This document shows positions 1 to 5,575 of a stretch of DNA of 5,575 bases, one piece after another. Position 1 is the stretch's first letter. Every line of letters starts with the position of its first letter. The notes below the pieces were generated by a model. That model worked only from the letters and a program-made list of their open reading frames with translations. It searched no databases and was not told the origin of the DNA. The position numbers were made by a program, and so were the translations under genes. The DNA is from an uncultured Oscillospiraceae bacterium (GTDB lineage Bacteria; Bacillota; Clostridia; Oscillospirales; Acutalibacteraceae). The stretch lies in NCBI GenBank assembly GCA_900549675.1, contig URPG01000150.1:1-5575 (forward strand), given 5' to 3'.

Positions 1-732
1 TAATTTAATCAAATATTTTTTGAGGAGTGCAATTTCATCAAAGCCAGTTGTACCATAAAATGCATCCGCAATACTACCGGCAATACAGGCCACCGTATCC
101 ATATCACAAGCCACGCTCATGACATTACGGATACAATCCTCCCAATTATCACTTTCAAAAAAACAACGGATCGCCAGTGGCATTGTTCCGCTGGCCGTCG
201 TATCAAATTTTGAAAACGGACGATACAAAAACAAAGGTTTATTGACCCGATAGCCATAATTTTTGACATATTTTAAGAGCCCTTTTTTGGTTTCACCGTG
301 CCGGGCCAGATAAATCATACCGGCTGTCACTTGGGCCGCTCTAATTCCCTCCGGGTGGTTATGGGTACATTCAGAACTTTTAGCCGCTTCACGCTCAACG
401 CGCTCTAATGTAGAAAAATGCTCACCAATAAAGCTTACCCGCATGGCAGAACCATTGCCATAACTGTTATACCCCTTTGAGGAACCCCTCATCACCCAAT
501 TTCTAAACATATTGCCGTAGCCCGCTTTGGGGTATCGTTTTGCGAAACTGGAGTAGGCTCGTGCATAAGAATAACCTGTTATCACAGCATATTTAGTGGC
601 AATGGTCAAAACAGTATCATCCGTATAACGGCTTAAACTGTCAAATAGATTCACCGTTTTATGATTAAAACCTTTCGGACGGCTGAATTCATACATAGAG
701 CCTGCAATATCACCCAAAATTGCTCCATACAT
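1..732 (-). CDS. ADP-ribosylglycohydrolase family protein (DraG/ARH-like), C-terminus cut by window edge
   Basis: The frame stays open from the ATG at 732 to base 1, giving 244 residues with no stop. Family knowledge: these all-helical, two-metal (Mg/Mn) hydrolases remove ADP-ribose from proteins or small molecules. Seen: the N-terminal GDIAGS motif (residues 7-12) with E15; the metal motif YTDDT (36-40, usually FTDDT); GNGSAMRV (92-99); THNHPEG (123-129); and the C-terminal metal motif as CDMDT (209-213) followed by IAGSIADAFYG. The common form of the last motif is GGD(T/S)DT; both aspartates and the final threonine are kept. Relatives of this short type are usually around 250-300 residues, so probably only a few residues are missing beyond the left edge. 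The start is supported by a GGGGG ribosome-binding run (743-747) 10 bases upstream. The gene is divergent from the desulfoferrodoxin gene. The family is confident; the substrate is unknown. Confidence 0.9.
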   Translation of the reverse strand, partial: MYGAILGDIAGSMYEFSRPKGFNHKTVNLFDSLSRYTDDTVLTIATKYAVITGYSYARAYSSFAKRYPKAGYGNMFRNWVMRGSSKGYNSYGNGSAMRVSFIGEHFSTLERVEREAAKSSECTHNHPEGIRAAQVTAGMIYLARHGETKKGLLKYVKNYGYRVNKPLFLYRPFSKFDTTASGTMPLAIRCFFESDNWEDCIRNVMSVACDMDTVACIAGSIADAFYGTTGFDEIALLKKYLIKL

Positions 733-764
733 AACGCTATTTCCCCCAATTAATGTTGGCTTTC

Positions 765-773
765 AGTATAACA
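765..773 (-). promoter_or_regulatory. Candidate extended -10 promoter for the ADP-ribosylglycohydrolase gene
   Basis: On the minus strand the sequence reads TGTTATACT, an extended -10 element (TG, one base, then TATACT). It lies about 33 bases upstream of the start codon, and the GGGGG ribosome-binding run lies between them. No good -35 box is visible at the standard distance (TAGAAT at best), which is tolerable for an extended -10 promoter. Inferred from sequence only. Confidence 0.4.
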
Positions 774-910
774 TTTTCAGGCAAAGAATTCTAGATATAA
801 GCCGATATTTTATTGATTTTTCTTAAAATGGTTTTTAATTTCATGTTTTTAGGTATAAGGCTTAGGTTCAAAACAGATATGATTCTTACTTTCATTTTTC
901 AGAAACTGAC

Positions 911-938
911 TTTACATTCGATGAAAAGATGATATAAT
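911..938 (+). promoter_or_regulatory. Likely sigma-A-type promoter for the desulfoferrodoxin gene
   Basis: TTTACA (911-916) and a perfect TATAAT (933-938) are separated by 16 bases. This would start transcription near 945-950 and leave a leader of about 40 bases before the start codon at 988. I looked for a PerR-like operator (TTATAAT-N-ATTATAA) around it, since such genes are often under peroxide or oxygen control, and did not find a convincing one. Confidence 0.6.
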
Positions 939-987
939 ATATATTGTATTTAGGCAAGGAAATAAATCCCATTTTGGAAAGGATTGA

Positions 988-1371
988 ATGGAAATGAAAA
1001 AAATTTATCGTTGCAGCGTTTGCGGCAATATCGTCGTACAAATTCACGAGGGAGGCGGAGAACTCGTTTGCTGTCATCAGCCTATGACTCTTTTAACGGC
1101 CAATACAACAGATGCCGCTACTGAAAAGCACGTTCCTGTCATTGAACTCAATGGCAATAAGCTTGTCGTTAAAGTTGGCGATGTAGAACATCCCATGACC
1201 GCAGAACACTATATTCAGTGGATTATGGTTGTACAAGGCGAACATACACAGAGAATTGAACTTACCCCTGAGGATAAGCCAACCGCTGAATTCACTGTAA
1301 AAGAAAACACACCTTTTGTTGTTTATGAATACTGCAACTTACATGGTTTGTGGAAAGCAGAAAGCAAATAA
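988..1371 (+). CDS. dfx: Desulfoferrodoxin (two-iron superoxide reductase)
   Basis: This 127-residue protein matches the full length of desulfoferrodoxin. Known role: a cytoplasmic enzyme that reduces superoxide to hydrogen peroxide using electrons from rubredoxin or similar donors, protecting anaerobes from oxygen exposure. Seen: an N-terminal desulforedoxin-type domain with the four iron-binding cysteines C9, C12, C28 and C29 (center I), then the superoxide reductase domain with the EKH motif (46-48, including the catalytic Glu and Lys), H48, H68 and H74, and the C-terminal CNLHGLW motif giving C116 and H119 (center II). All ligands are intact. GGAAAGG (976-982) lies 5 bases before the ATG at 988; a second in-frame ATG at 994 is 11 bases away and is a possible alternative start. 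It appears monocistronic, with its own promoter and a strong terminator. No rubredoxin gene is in the window. Confidence 0.97.
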   Translation: MEMKKIYRCSVCGNIVVQIHEGGGELVCCHQPMTLLTANTTDAATEKHVPVIELNGNKLVVKVGDVEHPMTAEHYIQWIMVVQGEHTQRIELTPEDKPTAEFTVKENTPFVVYEYCNLHGLWKAESK

Positions 1372-1381
1372 AATACTGAAC

Positions 1382-1419
1382 AAAAGACCTCTTTGCACAT
1401 TGTGTAGAGAGGTCTTTTT
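1382..1419 (+). terminator. Rho-independent terminator, probably bidirectional (dfx / his operon)
   Basis: An 11-base perfect arm AAAAGACCTCT (1382-1392) pairs with AGAGGTCTTTT (1408-1418). The stem continues inward through T-G, T-A, G-T, C-G, A-T and C-G pairs to a 3-base ATT loop (1399-1401), about 17 pairs in total. The plus strand ends in a T run (1415-1419), so it should stop dfx transcription, whose stop codon is 10 bases before. On the minus strand the hairpin begins directly after the methyltransferase stop codon and is followed by TTTTGTT, so it can also end the leftward his operon. Confidence 0.88.
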
Positions 1420-2202
1420 CTATTCTATTCCGTGCTCTTTTTTAGTATTTTTTTGATTTTTAGCAATTATTATGAAACGATGAGAAGTAGCCTCTATCTT
1501 CCCATATTTTTCTATTCTATCTTGAAGCCGTAACAATTTTTCATATGCATTTTCTACGCTGAAGCCGGGGTATTCCCATGGAATACGTTTGACATAATAG
1601 CACAGTGCTCCTACGTCAAAAAATCTTATTTTGGGGTAGCTTTGATTTTGATACATCAGCCGAAACCCTGCCTGTGTGAAACGCTGTGATTCATTTTCTA
1701 AATTATGGCGGGGAAATTGAGGATTAAAATGGTCACACAAAAAAGAAGATAACTCTCTGGCATTGCTCCCCCCTACTTGCTGTGTGATAAAAAAACCATT
1801 TGGCTTTAGAACCCGCTTGATTTCTTCGATTTGGTAGGCGCCATGACGATTGATGACAACATCAAACTGATTTTCTGCAAATGGTAATATTCCGCCGCTG
1901 TCAGCTTTCACCACTTGAATTCCCAAGGGTGCCAGCCACTTTTGGCAATGTTCCACATTGGGCGGGTAAGATTCCGTCACAGCTGTTAAAGAATAAGGAT
2001 GCTGTAAAGAAAGCAGAAATTCTCCGCCGCCTGTATCCATATCCAATAACTTCACTTGCGGCTTTAAAAAAGCTTTCACCTTCTCCTCATAACACCAAGG
2101 AAGCATTTCCTCTTCATAGCGCCCTCTTAAATATGAAAAATCCCATCCGGTAAATGGAGCATTTTCTTCTTGTTTCCATTGCGTAAACCAATCTTTACTC
2201 AT
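1420..2202 (-). CDS. Class I SAM-dependent methyltransferase, last gene of the his operon
   Basis: A 260-residue Rossmann-fold methyltransferase. Seen: motif I, LLDMDTGGGEFLL (residues 52-64), the SAM-binding glycine loop; an acidic residue (E77) near the end of strand 2; D101 in KADSGGILPF; motif IV-like FDVVINRHGAYQ (113-124); and KRVLKPNGFFITQQVG (129-144), the classic Methyltransf_11-type segment. The N-terminal segment contains GWDFSYLRGR (19-28), followed by LPWCYEE (34-40), which I recall from uncharacterised Firmicute and actinobacterial methyltransferases. No signal peptide or membrane segment. The start ATG overlaps the hisE stop by 4 bases (ATGA), with AGGTGG (2213-2218) 10 bases upstream, so it is probably translationally coupled to hisE and expressed with the his genes. 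The substrate cannot be told from sequence; no methyltransferase step exists in histidine biosynthesis. Confidence 0.9.
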   Translation of the reverse strand: MSKDWFTQWKQEENAPFTGWDFSYLRGRYEEEMLPWCYEEKVKAFLKPQVKLLDMDTGGGEFLLSLQHPYSLTAVTESYPPNVEHCQKWLAPLGIQVVKADSGGILPFAENQFDVVINRHGAYQIEEIKRVLKPNGFFITQQVGGSNARELSSFLCDHFNPQFPRHNLENESQRFTQAGFRLMYQNQSYPKIRFFDVGALCYYVKRIPWEYPGFSVENAYEKLLRLQDRIEKYGKIEATSHRFIIIAKNQKNTKKEHGIE

Positions 2203-2522
2203 GTATTTTTATCCACCTGATGAAATTGTTTGAGATTACCTGTTTTTTCACTTCTTTTTTTCAGTTCGGCGGCAACTTCTTGATAAGAAATACCTTCATT
2301 TGCCATTAAAACAGTAAGGTGATACAGCAAATCACTAATTTCTAAGATTGTTTCTTGGTTATCACCGTTTTTGGCGGCAATGACAACTTCACTACATTCC
2401 TCACCACATTTTTTTAGAATTTTATCTAGACCTTTTTCAAATAGATAACAAGTGTAGGAGCCCTCTGTCTTATTTTGTTTTCTTTGCAGAATGGTTTCAT
2501 ACAAGCTTTCTAGAACATCCAT
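2199..2522 (-). CDS. hisE: Phosphoribosyl-ATP pyrophosphohydrolase
   Basis: Second step of histidine synthesis: hydrolyses phosphoribosyl-ATP to phosphoribosyl-AMP plus pyrophosphate in the cytoplasm. The 107-residue product has the all-helical MazG-like fold signature: GEECSE (residues 40-45, the ExxE metal-binding helix) and EISDLLYHL (61-69, providing the partner E61 and D64), preceded by GSYTCYLF (21-28) as in other HisE proteins. HisE is a free-standing protein here, whereas many bacteria have HisI-HisE fusions; in this operon HisI is fused to HisA instead. I chose the ATG at 2522, which has GAGGA 5 bases upstream and gives the usual MDxLExLY N-terminus; an in-frame ATG at 2534 with AGGA 4 bases upstream is also possible (111 residues). 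It follows hisA-hisI by a short gap and overlaps the methyltransferase start by 4 bases. Confidence 0.95.
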   Translation of the reverse strand: MDVLESLYETILQRKQNKTEGSYTCYLFEKGLDKILKKCGEECSEVVIAAKNGDNQETILEISDLLYHLTVLMANEGISYQEVAAELKKRSEKTGNLKQFHQVDKNT

Positions 2523-2550
2523 AGAATTCCTCATTTATTCCTAAAATTTT

Positions 2551-3630
2551 TTAATCTTGATTTTTTATGATTTCTTTAAAGAAACAGCTGGTGCGTCCGG
2601 TATGGCAAGCCGGTCCATTTGGCTTAACTTGAATTAAAAGGGTATCATCGTCACAGTCTGCCATAACGCTCACAATTTCTTGTGTATTGCCCGACGTTTC
2701 TCCCTTATGCCAAAGCGTTTTGCGGCTTCGGCTATAAAACCAAGTTTGACCAGTTTTCATCGATTTTTCAAAAGATTTCCGATTCATATATGCCATCATC
2801 AACACTTGTTTGGTGTCTACATCTTGTATAATAGTAGGGATTAAGTCTGATTTCAAAAAATAGCGGTCCAAATTATCTTCAATCTCTGTACGATTTTTAG
2901 GAGATTTCAAGGAGATATTCTGGGCAAGCACAATTGCTGCTGACAGATCCAATGTTTTAGAATAAATGGACTTGCCGACAATTGCACCATAAAGTCCTAA
3001 ATCATGCAGACTCACAATATCCATAATCGTGCTGACACCGCCGCTTGCTATGATATTGGTTTTCACCGCATTATTGATTTTATCCAACATGGCAAGGTTA
3101 GGGCCGTTCAGTGTTCCGTCCTTGCTGATATCCGTAAAAATAATATAGGAAGCACCCATGCGGTCAATTTTTTTAGACAGTTCTAAATAATCCACTTCAC
3201 TTTTATCCAGCCAACCGTCAGAGGCAACCTTTCCGCCCAAAGCATCGATGCCGACAGCTATCTTTTTGCCGTATTTATCAATGGCCCGCTGTACAAAATC
3301 AGGGTCATGCAATGCCGCAGAACCCAAAATCACACGGTCCATTCCGGAATCCAAATAAAATTCCACCGTATCCATATCCCGAATTCCACCGCCGATTTCA
3401 ATCTGCATATCGGTATTTCTGCGAACCTCAAAAATCACCTCATGGTTGCAGGGGCGTTTACTTTTCGCTCCATCCAAATCAACCATGTGCAGCCATCTGG
3501 CACCCTGTCTTTCAAATATTTTAGCAGTTTCAACGGGGTCGTTTGCTACGACCTCAGCTGTATTGTAATCTCCCTGAAACAGACGGACGCATTTGCCGTC
3601 TTTTATATCAATGGCGGGTAAAATAATCAT
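2551..3630 (-). CDS. hisA-hisI: HisA-HisI fusion: ProFAR isomerase / phosphoribosyl-AMP cyclohydrolase
   Basis: One uninterrupted 359-residue frame holds two complete enzymes. Residues 1 to about 237 are HisA, a TIM barrel that isomerises ProFAR to PRFAR. D8 in PAIDIKDG and D129 in VGIDALGG match the catalytic aspartates. IEIGGGIRD (77-85), FTDISKDGTLNGPN (165-178) and ASGGVS (195-200) are HisA-type phosphate and active-site segments; HisF would have a different FTDIS region. A linker of roughly 10-20 residues follows. Residues about 249-359 are HisI, which opens the purine ring of phosphoribosyl-AMP: WFYSRSR (297-303), HKGETSGN (308-315), DCDDDT (325-330, metal-binding aspartates) and the Zn cysteines C326, C342 and C349. 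HisI acts just before HisA. No start codon with a convincing ribosome site lies at the junction. GGAAAGG (3641-3647) precedes the ATG by 10 bases. The domain assignments are firm; how common this fusion is I cannot check. Confidence 0.95.
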   Translation of the reverse strand: MIILPAIDIKDGKCVRLFQGDYNTAEVVANDPVETAKIFERQGARWLHMVDLDGAKSKRPCNHEVIFEVRRNTDMQIEIGGGIRDMDTVEFYLDSGMDRVILGSAALHDPDFVQRAIDKYGKKIAVGIDALGGKVASDGWLDKSEVDYLELSKKIDRMGASYIIFTDISKDGTLNGPNLAMLDKINNAVKTNIIASGGVSTIMDIVSLHDLGLYGAIVGKSIYSKTLDLSAAIVLAQNISLKSPKNRTEIEDNLDRYFLKSDLIPTIIQDVDTKQVLMMAYMNRKSFEKSMKTGQTWFYSRSRKTLWHKGETSGNTQEIVSVMADCDDDTLLIQVKPNGPACHTGRTSCFFKEIIKNQD

Positions 3631-3746
3631 ATTGATGTTTCCTTTCCGTCACTCAAAGTAACCCGTGCTATTCTTGTTCATTTTCGCATTGAATGCATTT
3701 TCAATCAGCACAATCCTATTTATTTTCATTTATGTTTGATTCTTCT
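3631..3746. other. 116-base non-coding gap where hisH would normally lie
   Basis: The other intergenic gaps in this operon are about 30 bases or less, so this one stands out. It is AT-rich and holds the hisA ribosome site near its left end. I find no stretch resembling HisH (no GMGN-like start, no nucleophile GxCxG motif, no C-terminal HPE motif). A 26-codon minus-strand frame (3649-3729) exists but has no good ribosome site and no resemblance I recognise. A weak 6-base inverted repeat (ATTGAA/TTCAAT, 3688-3705) is present; it is too weak and lacks a T run to be called a terminator. Confidence 0.6.
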
Positions 3747-4328
3747 TCACAATACCCCTTTGGAGGAGAGAACTTTGTCATCTCCTGTCAACTGTACCGC
3801 ATCTTTTAAGGCATGAGCCACCGCTTTAAACAAAGACTCTATCATATGGTGAGAATTGCTCCCATACCGGCAGGAAACATGCAGGGTAAGCCCGGCTTGA
3901 AAGGCAAAGGCTCAGAAAAATTCTTCTGTCATGCAGGTATCAAAATCACCCACTTTTTCTTGCGGGAATTCGGCTTGAAACACCAAAAAGGGACGTCCGC
4001 TGATATCCACACTGGCAAACCCCAAGGCCTCATCCATGGGAATAAAAGCAGAACCATAGCGGGTGATTCCGCTTTTATCCGCCAACGTCTTTGCCAGTGC
4101 CTGTCCCAACACGATACCGGTATCTTCTACCGTGTGATGACAATCCACGTGCCAATCTCCCACCGTTTTTACAGACAGGCCAAAGCCGCTATGTACCGCA
4201 AAAGCTGTCAGCATATGGTCAAAAAATCCCACACCGGTAGAAACCTCAATTGTGCCCCCTTCCAGACACAGTGCAAGTTCAATTTGCGTTTCTTTCGTCT
4301 CACGGCTGATTTGTGCATATCGGTTCAT
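3747..4328 (-). pseudogene. hisB: Imidazoleglycerol-phosphate dehydratase gene interrupted by an in-frame TGA
   Basis: The intact enzyme dehydrates imidazole glycerol phosphate to imidazole acetol phosphate. The frame from the ATG at 4328 reads 138 residues with FFDHML (35-40), DCHHTVED (62-69, first HHxxE metal site) and PMDEALGFASVDISGRP. It then meets TGA at 3912-3914 in the context TEEFF-stop-AFAFQAGLTLHV, where the family has arginine. The same frame continues without a shift for 54 codons through SHHMIESLFKA (second HHxxE metal site) and the normal SSKGVL ending, to a TGA at 3747-3749. Total length (193 codons plus stop) is normal. A single C-to-T change (CGA to TGA) explains it. The truncated product lacks half of the metal site and should be inactive. 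Other genes here end normally with TGA, so recoding is unlikely. The start has GAGAGG 6 bases upstream. A sequencing error remains possible. Confidence 0.88.
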
Positions 4329-4347
4329 GTCCAGCCTCTCTTTCCCT

Positions 4348-5394
4348 TTAACGTTTATAATATTCTTTTATCACTTCTGTTACTGCATCATTTTCTTTTG
4401 GATTTCCGCAGGTAATACGAACCAACCCGCCCACACTGCGAATAGCGATCTTTTTTTGTGCGGCAAAATCCACCAAATCCTGTGGTTTTTCTGTCACTAA
4501 AGAAACAAAATTGGTTTCACTTTTTAACAATTCAAATCTTCCTGTTTCCGATTGAACTTCTGTCAGTTTTTGAAATAGACTCTTTTTTGAAGCTATAACG
4601 GTCTGCACAGCTTTGTTCATCTTTGTTTTATAGCTAAAAAGCAGTGCCGCCATTTTTTGTGTCATTTGATTGACATTATAGGGTGATTTAGCCGCCTGCA
4701 AAATTTTTGTAATTGCATTTTGACAAACAGCAAAACCGATGCGGATTCCCGCAGCTGCCAACGCCTTGGAACAAGTCCTTAGAATAATCAAATTATCATA
4801 ATCTGCATACTCCTCTAAAAGACTTTGGTCCCAAAAATCCATATAGGCCTCGTCCAAAACAACCAGACAGTTTACGCTTTGCAAAAGGCGCCGTATTTCT
4901 TGTCTTGGCACTCCTAAAGAGGTCGGATTGCAAGGGTTGCTGAAAATCAGCAATCTTACATCTTTATTGTTGCAGGTTTCGATGACAGTGTCAATATCCA
5001 ATTCAAAATTTTTTCTTTTAGGAATCACAATTTCATCCGCCTCTGCTAAGTGACCGTAAAAAGAATACATGGAAAAGTCCGGGGCAACTGTTGCAAAAGA
5101 ATCACCCTTTTGCAGAAAAGTATTAAAAATCACAGAAATCAATTCATCAGAACCATTCCCTGCCGTAACATCTGCCGCCTGCACGTTATAAAAATCCGCA
5201 AAAGAACGACATACCTCTCCTGCAAGTGCATCCGGATAGCGATTCAACAAAAGCTTATGAAAATCATGGGTAAATTCATCTAATATCTCCTGCGGAATTT
5301 TCAAAAAAGACTCATTGGCATCTAAACGGATTTCATAAGAATTCTCATTCGGATGATACGGCTTTAACGTTTGTATCTTTGGGTTCCACTTCAT
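4348..5394 (-). CDS. hisC: Histidinol-phosphate aminotransferase
   Basis: A PLP-dependent class I/II aminotransferase that converts imidazole acetol phosphate plus glutamate to histidinol phosphate; relatives can also act on aromatic amino acid precursors. Seen in the 348-residue product: RLDANES (23-29), NRYPD (51-55), GNGSDE (79-84, cofactor phosphate region), NPCNPTS (153-159), DEAYMDF (181-187, with cofactor-contacting D181 and Y184), RTCSKALAAAGIRIGF (206-221) with the PLP-binding lysine K210 and phosphate-binding R218, and a C-terminal VRITCGNPKEN carrying the substrate-carboxylate arginine. I set the start at 5394 because a perfect AGGAGG (5401-5406) sits 6 bases upstream; the frame could extend to an ATG at 5427 but that lacks a ribosome site and would run into hisD. 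It begins 1 base after the hisD stop and ends 19 bases before hisB. Confidence 0.96.
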   Translation of the reverse strand: MKWNPKIQTLKPYHPNENSYEIRLDANESFLKIPQEILDEFTHDFHKLLLNRYPDALAGEVCRSFADFYNVQAADVTAGNGSDELISVIFNTFLQKGDSFATVAPDFSMYSFYGHLAEADEIVIPKRKNFELDIDTVIETCNNKDVRLLIFSNPCNPTSLGVPRQEIRRLLQSVNCLVVLDEAYMDFWDQSLLEEYADYDNLIILRTCSKALAAAGIRIGFAVCQNAITKILQAAKSPYNVNQMTQKMAALLFSYKTKMNKAVQTVIASKKSLFQKLTEVQSETGRFELLKSETNFVSLVTEKPQDLVDFAAQKKIAIRSVGGLVRITCGNPKENDAVTEVIKEYYKR

Positions 5395-5395
5395 T

Positions 5396-5575
5396 TCAGC
5401 CCTCCTGTTTGCGAATACGTATAGCATGTGCGTGTGCGGTTAACTCTTCGGTTTCCGCCAGACAAATGATATCATCTGCCGCTTTCAGCAGTTCTTCACG
5501 CGGATAATAGATAAAGCTCTCTTTCTTCAAAAAGCTGTCCACTGAAAGAGGCGAGAAAAATCTTGCGGTGCCGCC
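5396..5575 (-). CDS. hisD: Histidinol dehydrogenase, C-terminal 59 residues (rest beyond the right edge)
   Basis: The last enzyme of the pathway, a Zn-dependent NAD enzyme that oxidises histidinol to histidine in two steps. The visible fragment begins GGTARFFSPLSVDSFLKK, a conserved C-terminal HisD segment, and carries ADDIICLAETEELTAHAHAIRIR. The histidine of LTAH (fragment residue 48) corresponds to the Zn ligand His419 of the E. coli enzyme. The family is about 430 residues, so most of the gene, including its start, is outside the window. It ends with TGA at 5396-5398, one base before the hisC ATG, and its last codons contain the hisC ribosome binding site, which implies coupled translation. 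Confidence 0.95.
   Translation of the reverse strand, partial: GGTARFFSPLSVDSFLKKESFIYYPREELLKAADDIICLAETEELTAHAHAIRIRKQEG
5401..5406 (-). promoter_or_regulatory. hisC ribosome binding site inside the end of hisD
   Basis: Perfect AGGAGG on the minus strand, 6 bases before the ATG at 5394. It decides the hisC start in favour of MKWNPKIQTL over the upstream ATG at 5427. It lies within the last codons of hisD, so ribosomes finishing hisD can reinitiate on hisC. Confidence 0.85.

Noticed and set aside
733..987. PerR/Fur-type operator or riboswitch in the divergent spacer
   Set aside because: I found no good inverted repeat matching a known operator and no extended fold; only the two promoter candidates could be supported.
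892..1077. A 61-codon minus-strand frame across the dfx promoter and start
   Set aside because: It is antisense to the dfx start and promoter, has low complexity and no family resemblance.
1415..1520. A 14-base direct repeat (TTTTTCTATTCTAT at 1415-1428 and 1507-1520)
   Set aside because: It is low-complexity and T-rich; one copy belongs to the terminator tail and the other to methyltransferase codons, so coincidence is the simplest reading.
3649..3729. A 26-codon minus-strand frame in the hisB to hisA-hisI gap, considered as a small protein or hisH remnant
   Set aside because: It has no clear ribosome binding site, no HisH-like motif and no recognisable homology; such a frame is expected by chance.
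3912..3914. TGA in hisB read as selenocysteine or as a reassigned sense codon
   Set aside because: The family residue here is arginine, not cysteine. I did not see a convincing selenocysteine insertion hairpin downstream, and TGA ends hisD, hisE and hisB normally in the same window.
3813..4415. A 200-codon plus-strand open frame opposite hisB
   Set aside because: It is antisense to well-conserved hisB codons, has no family resemblance and no good ribosome site; it is a frame shadow.
5395..5427. Longer hisC start at 5427
   Set aside because: It would overlap hisD by about 30 bases and lacks a ribosome site, while the ATG at 5394 has a perfect AGGAGG at the right distance.

Overview
The window looks like chromosomal DNA of an anaerobic, moderately AT-rich Firmicute, probably a Clostridia-type bacterium. 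The basis is the protein flavour, AGGAGG-type ribosome binding sites, compact gene packing and a two-iron superoxide reductase (desulfoferrodoxin) typical of anaerobes. I cannot name the species.

Layout. Positions 1-732 (minus) hold an ADP-ribosylglycohydrolase (DraG-like) gene, open at the left edge and lacking only its extreme C-terminus. A 255-base divergent spacer carries a likely promoter for each side. Positions 988-1371 (plus) encode the desulfoferrodoxin. A long hairpin at 1382-1419 ends that gene and sits exactly where the leftward operon also ends. From 5575 down to 1420 everything is one leftward histidine-biosynthesis operon: hisD (3' end only), hisC, hisB, a hisA-hisI fusion, hisE, and a SAM-dependent methyltransferase that overlaps hisE by 4 bases.

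The operon is unusual in three linked ways. (1) hisB contains an in-frame TGA where the family has an arginine; the reading frame continues intact for 54 more codons to a normal hisB end, so this is a single-base nonsense lesion (or a sequencing error), and the truncated product lacks the second metal-binding HHxxE motif. (2) HisA and HisI are fused in one 359-residue protein. (3) hisH and hisF, the two subunits of imidazole glycerol phosphate (IGP) synthase, are both absent from the places where they normally lie: hisH between hisB and hisA, where only a 116-base non-coding gap remains, and hisF between hisA and hisI, exactly where the fusion joint is. The damaged hisB would use the product of the missing enzyme. 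The local operon therefore covers the steps from phosphoribosyl-ATP to PRFAR (hisE, hisI, hisA) and the last steps (hisC, hisD), but the two middle steps are missing or broken here. Either IGP synthase and IGP dehydratase activity come from elsewhere in the genome, or this pathway has begun to decay.

I see no mobile element, CRISPR array, RNA gene or clearly novel multi-gene defence-like system in the window.
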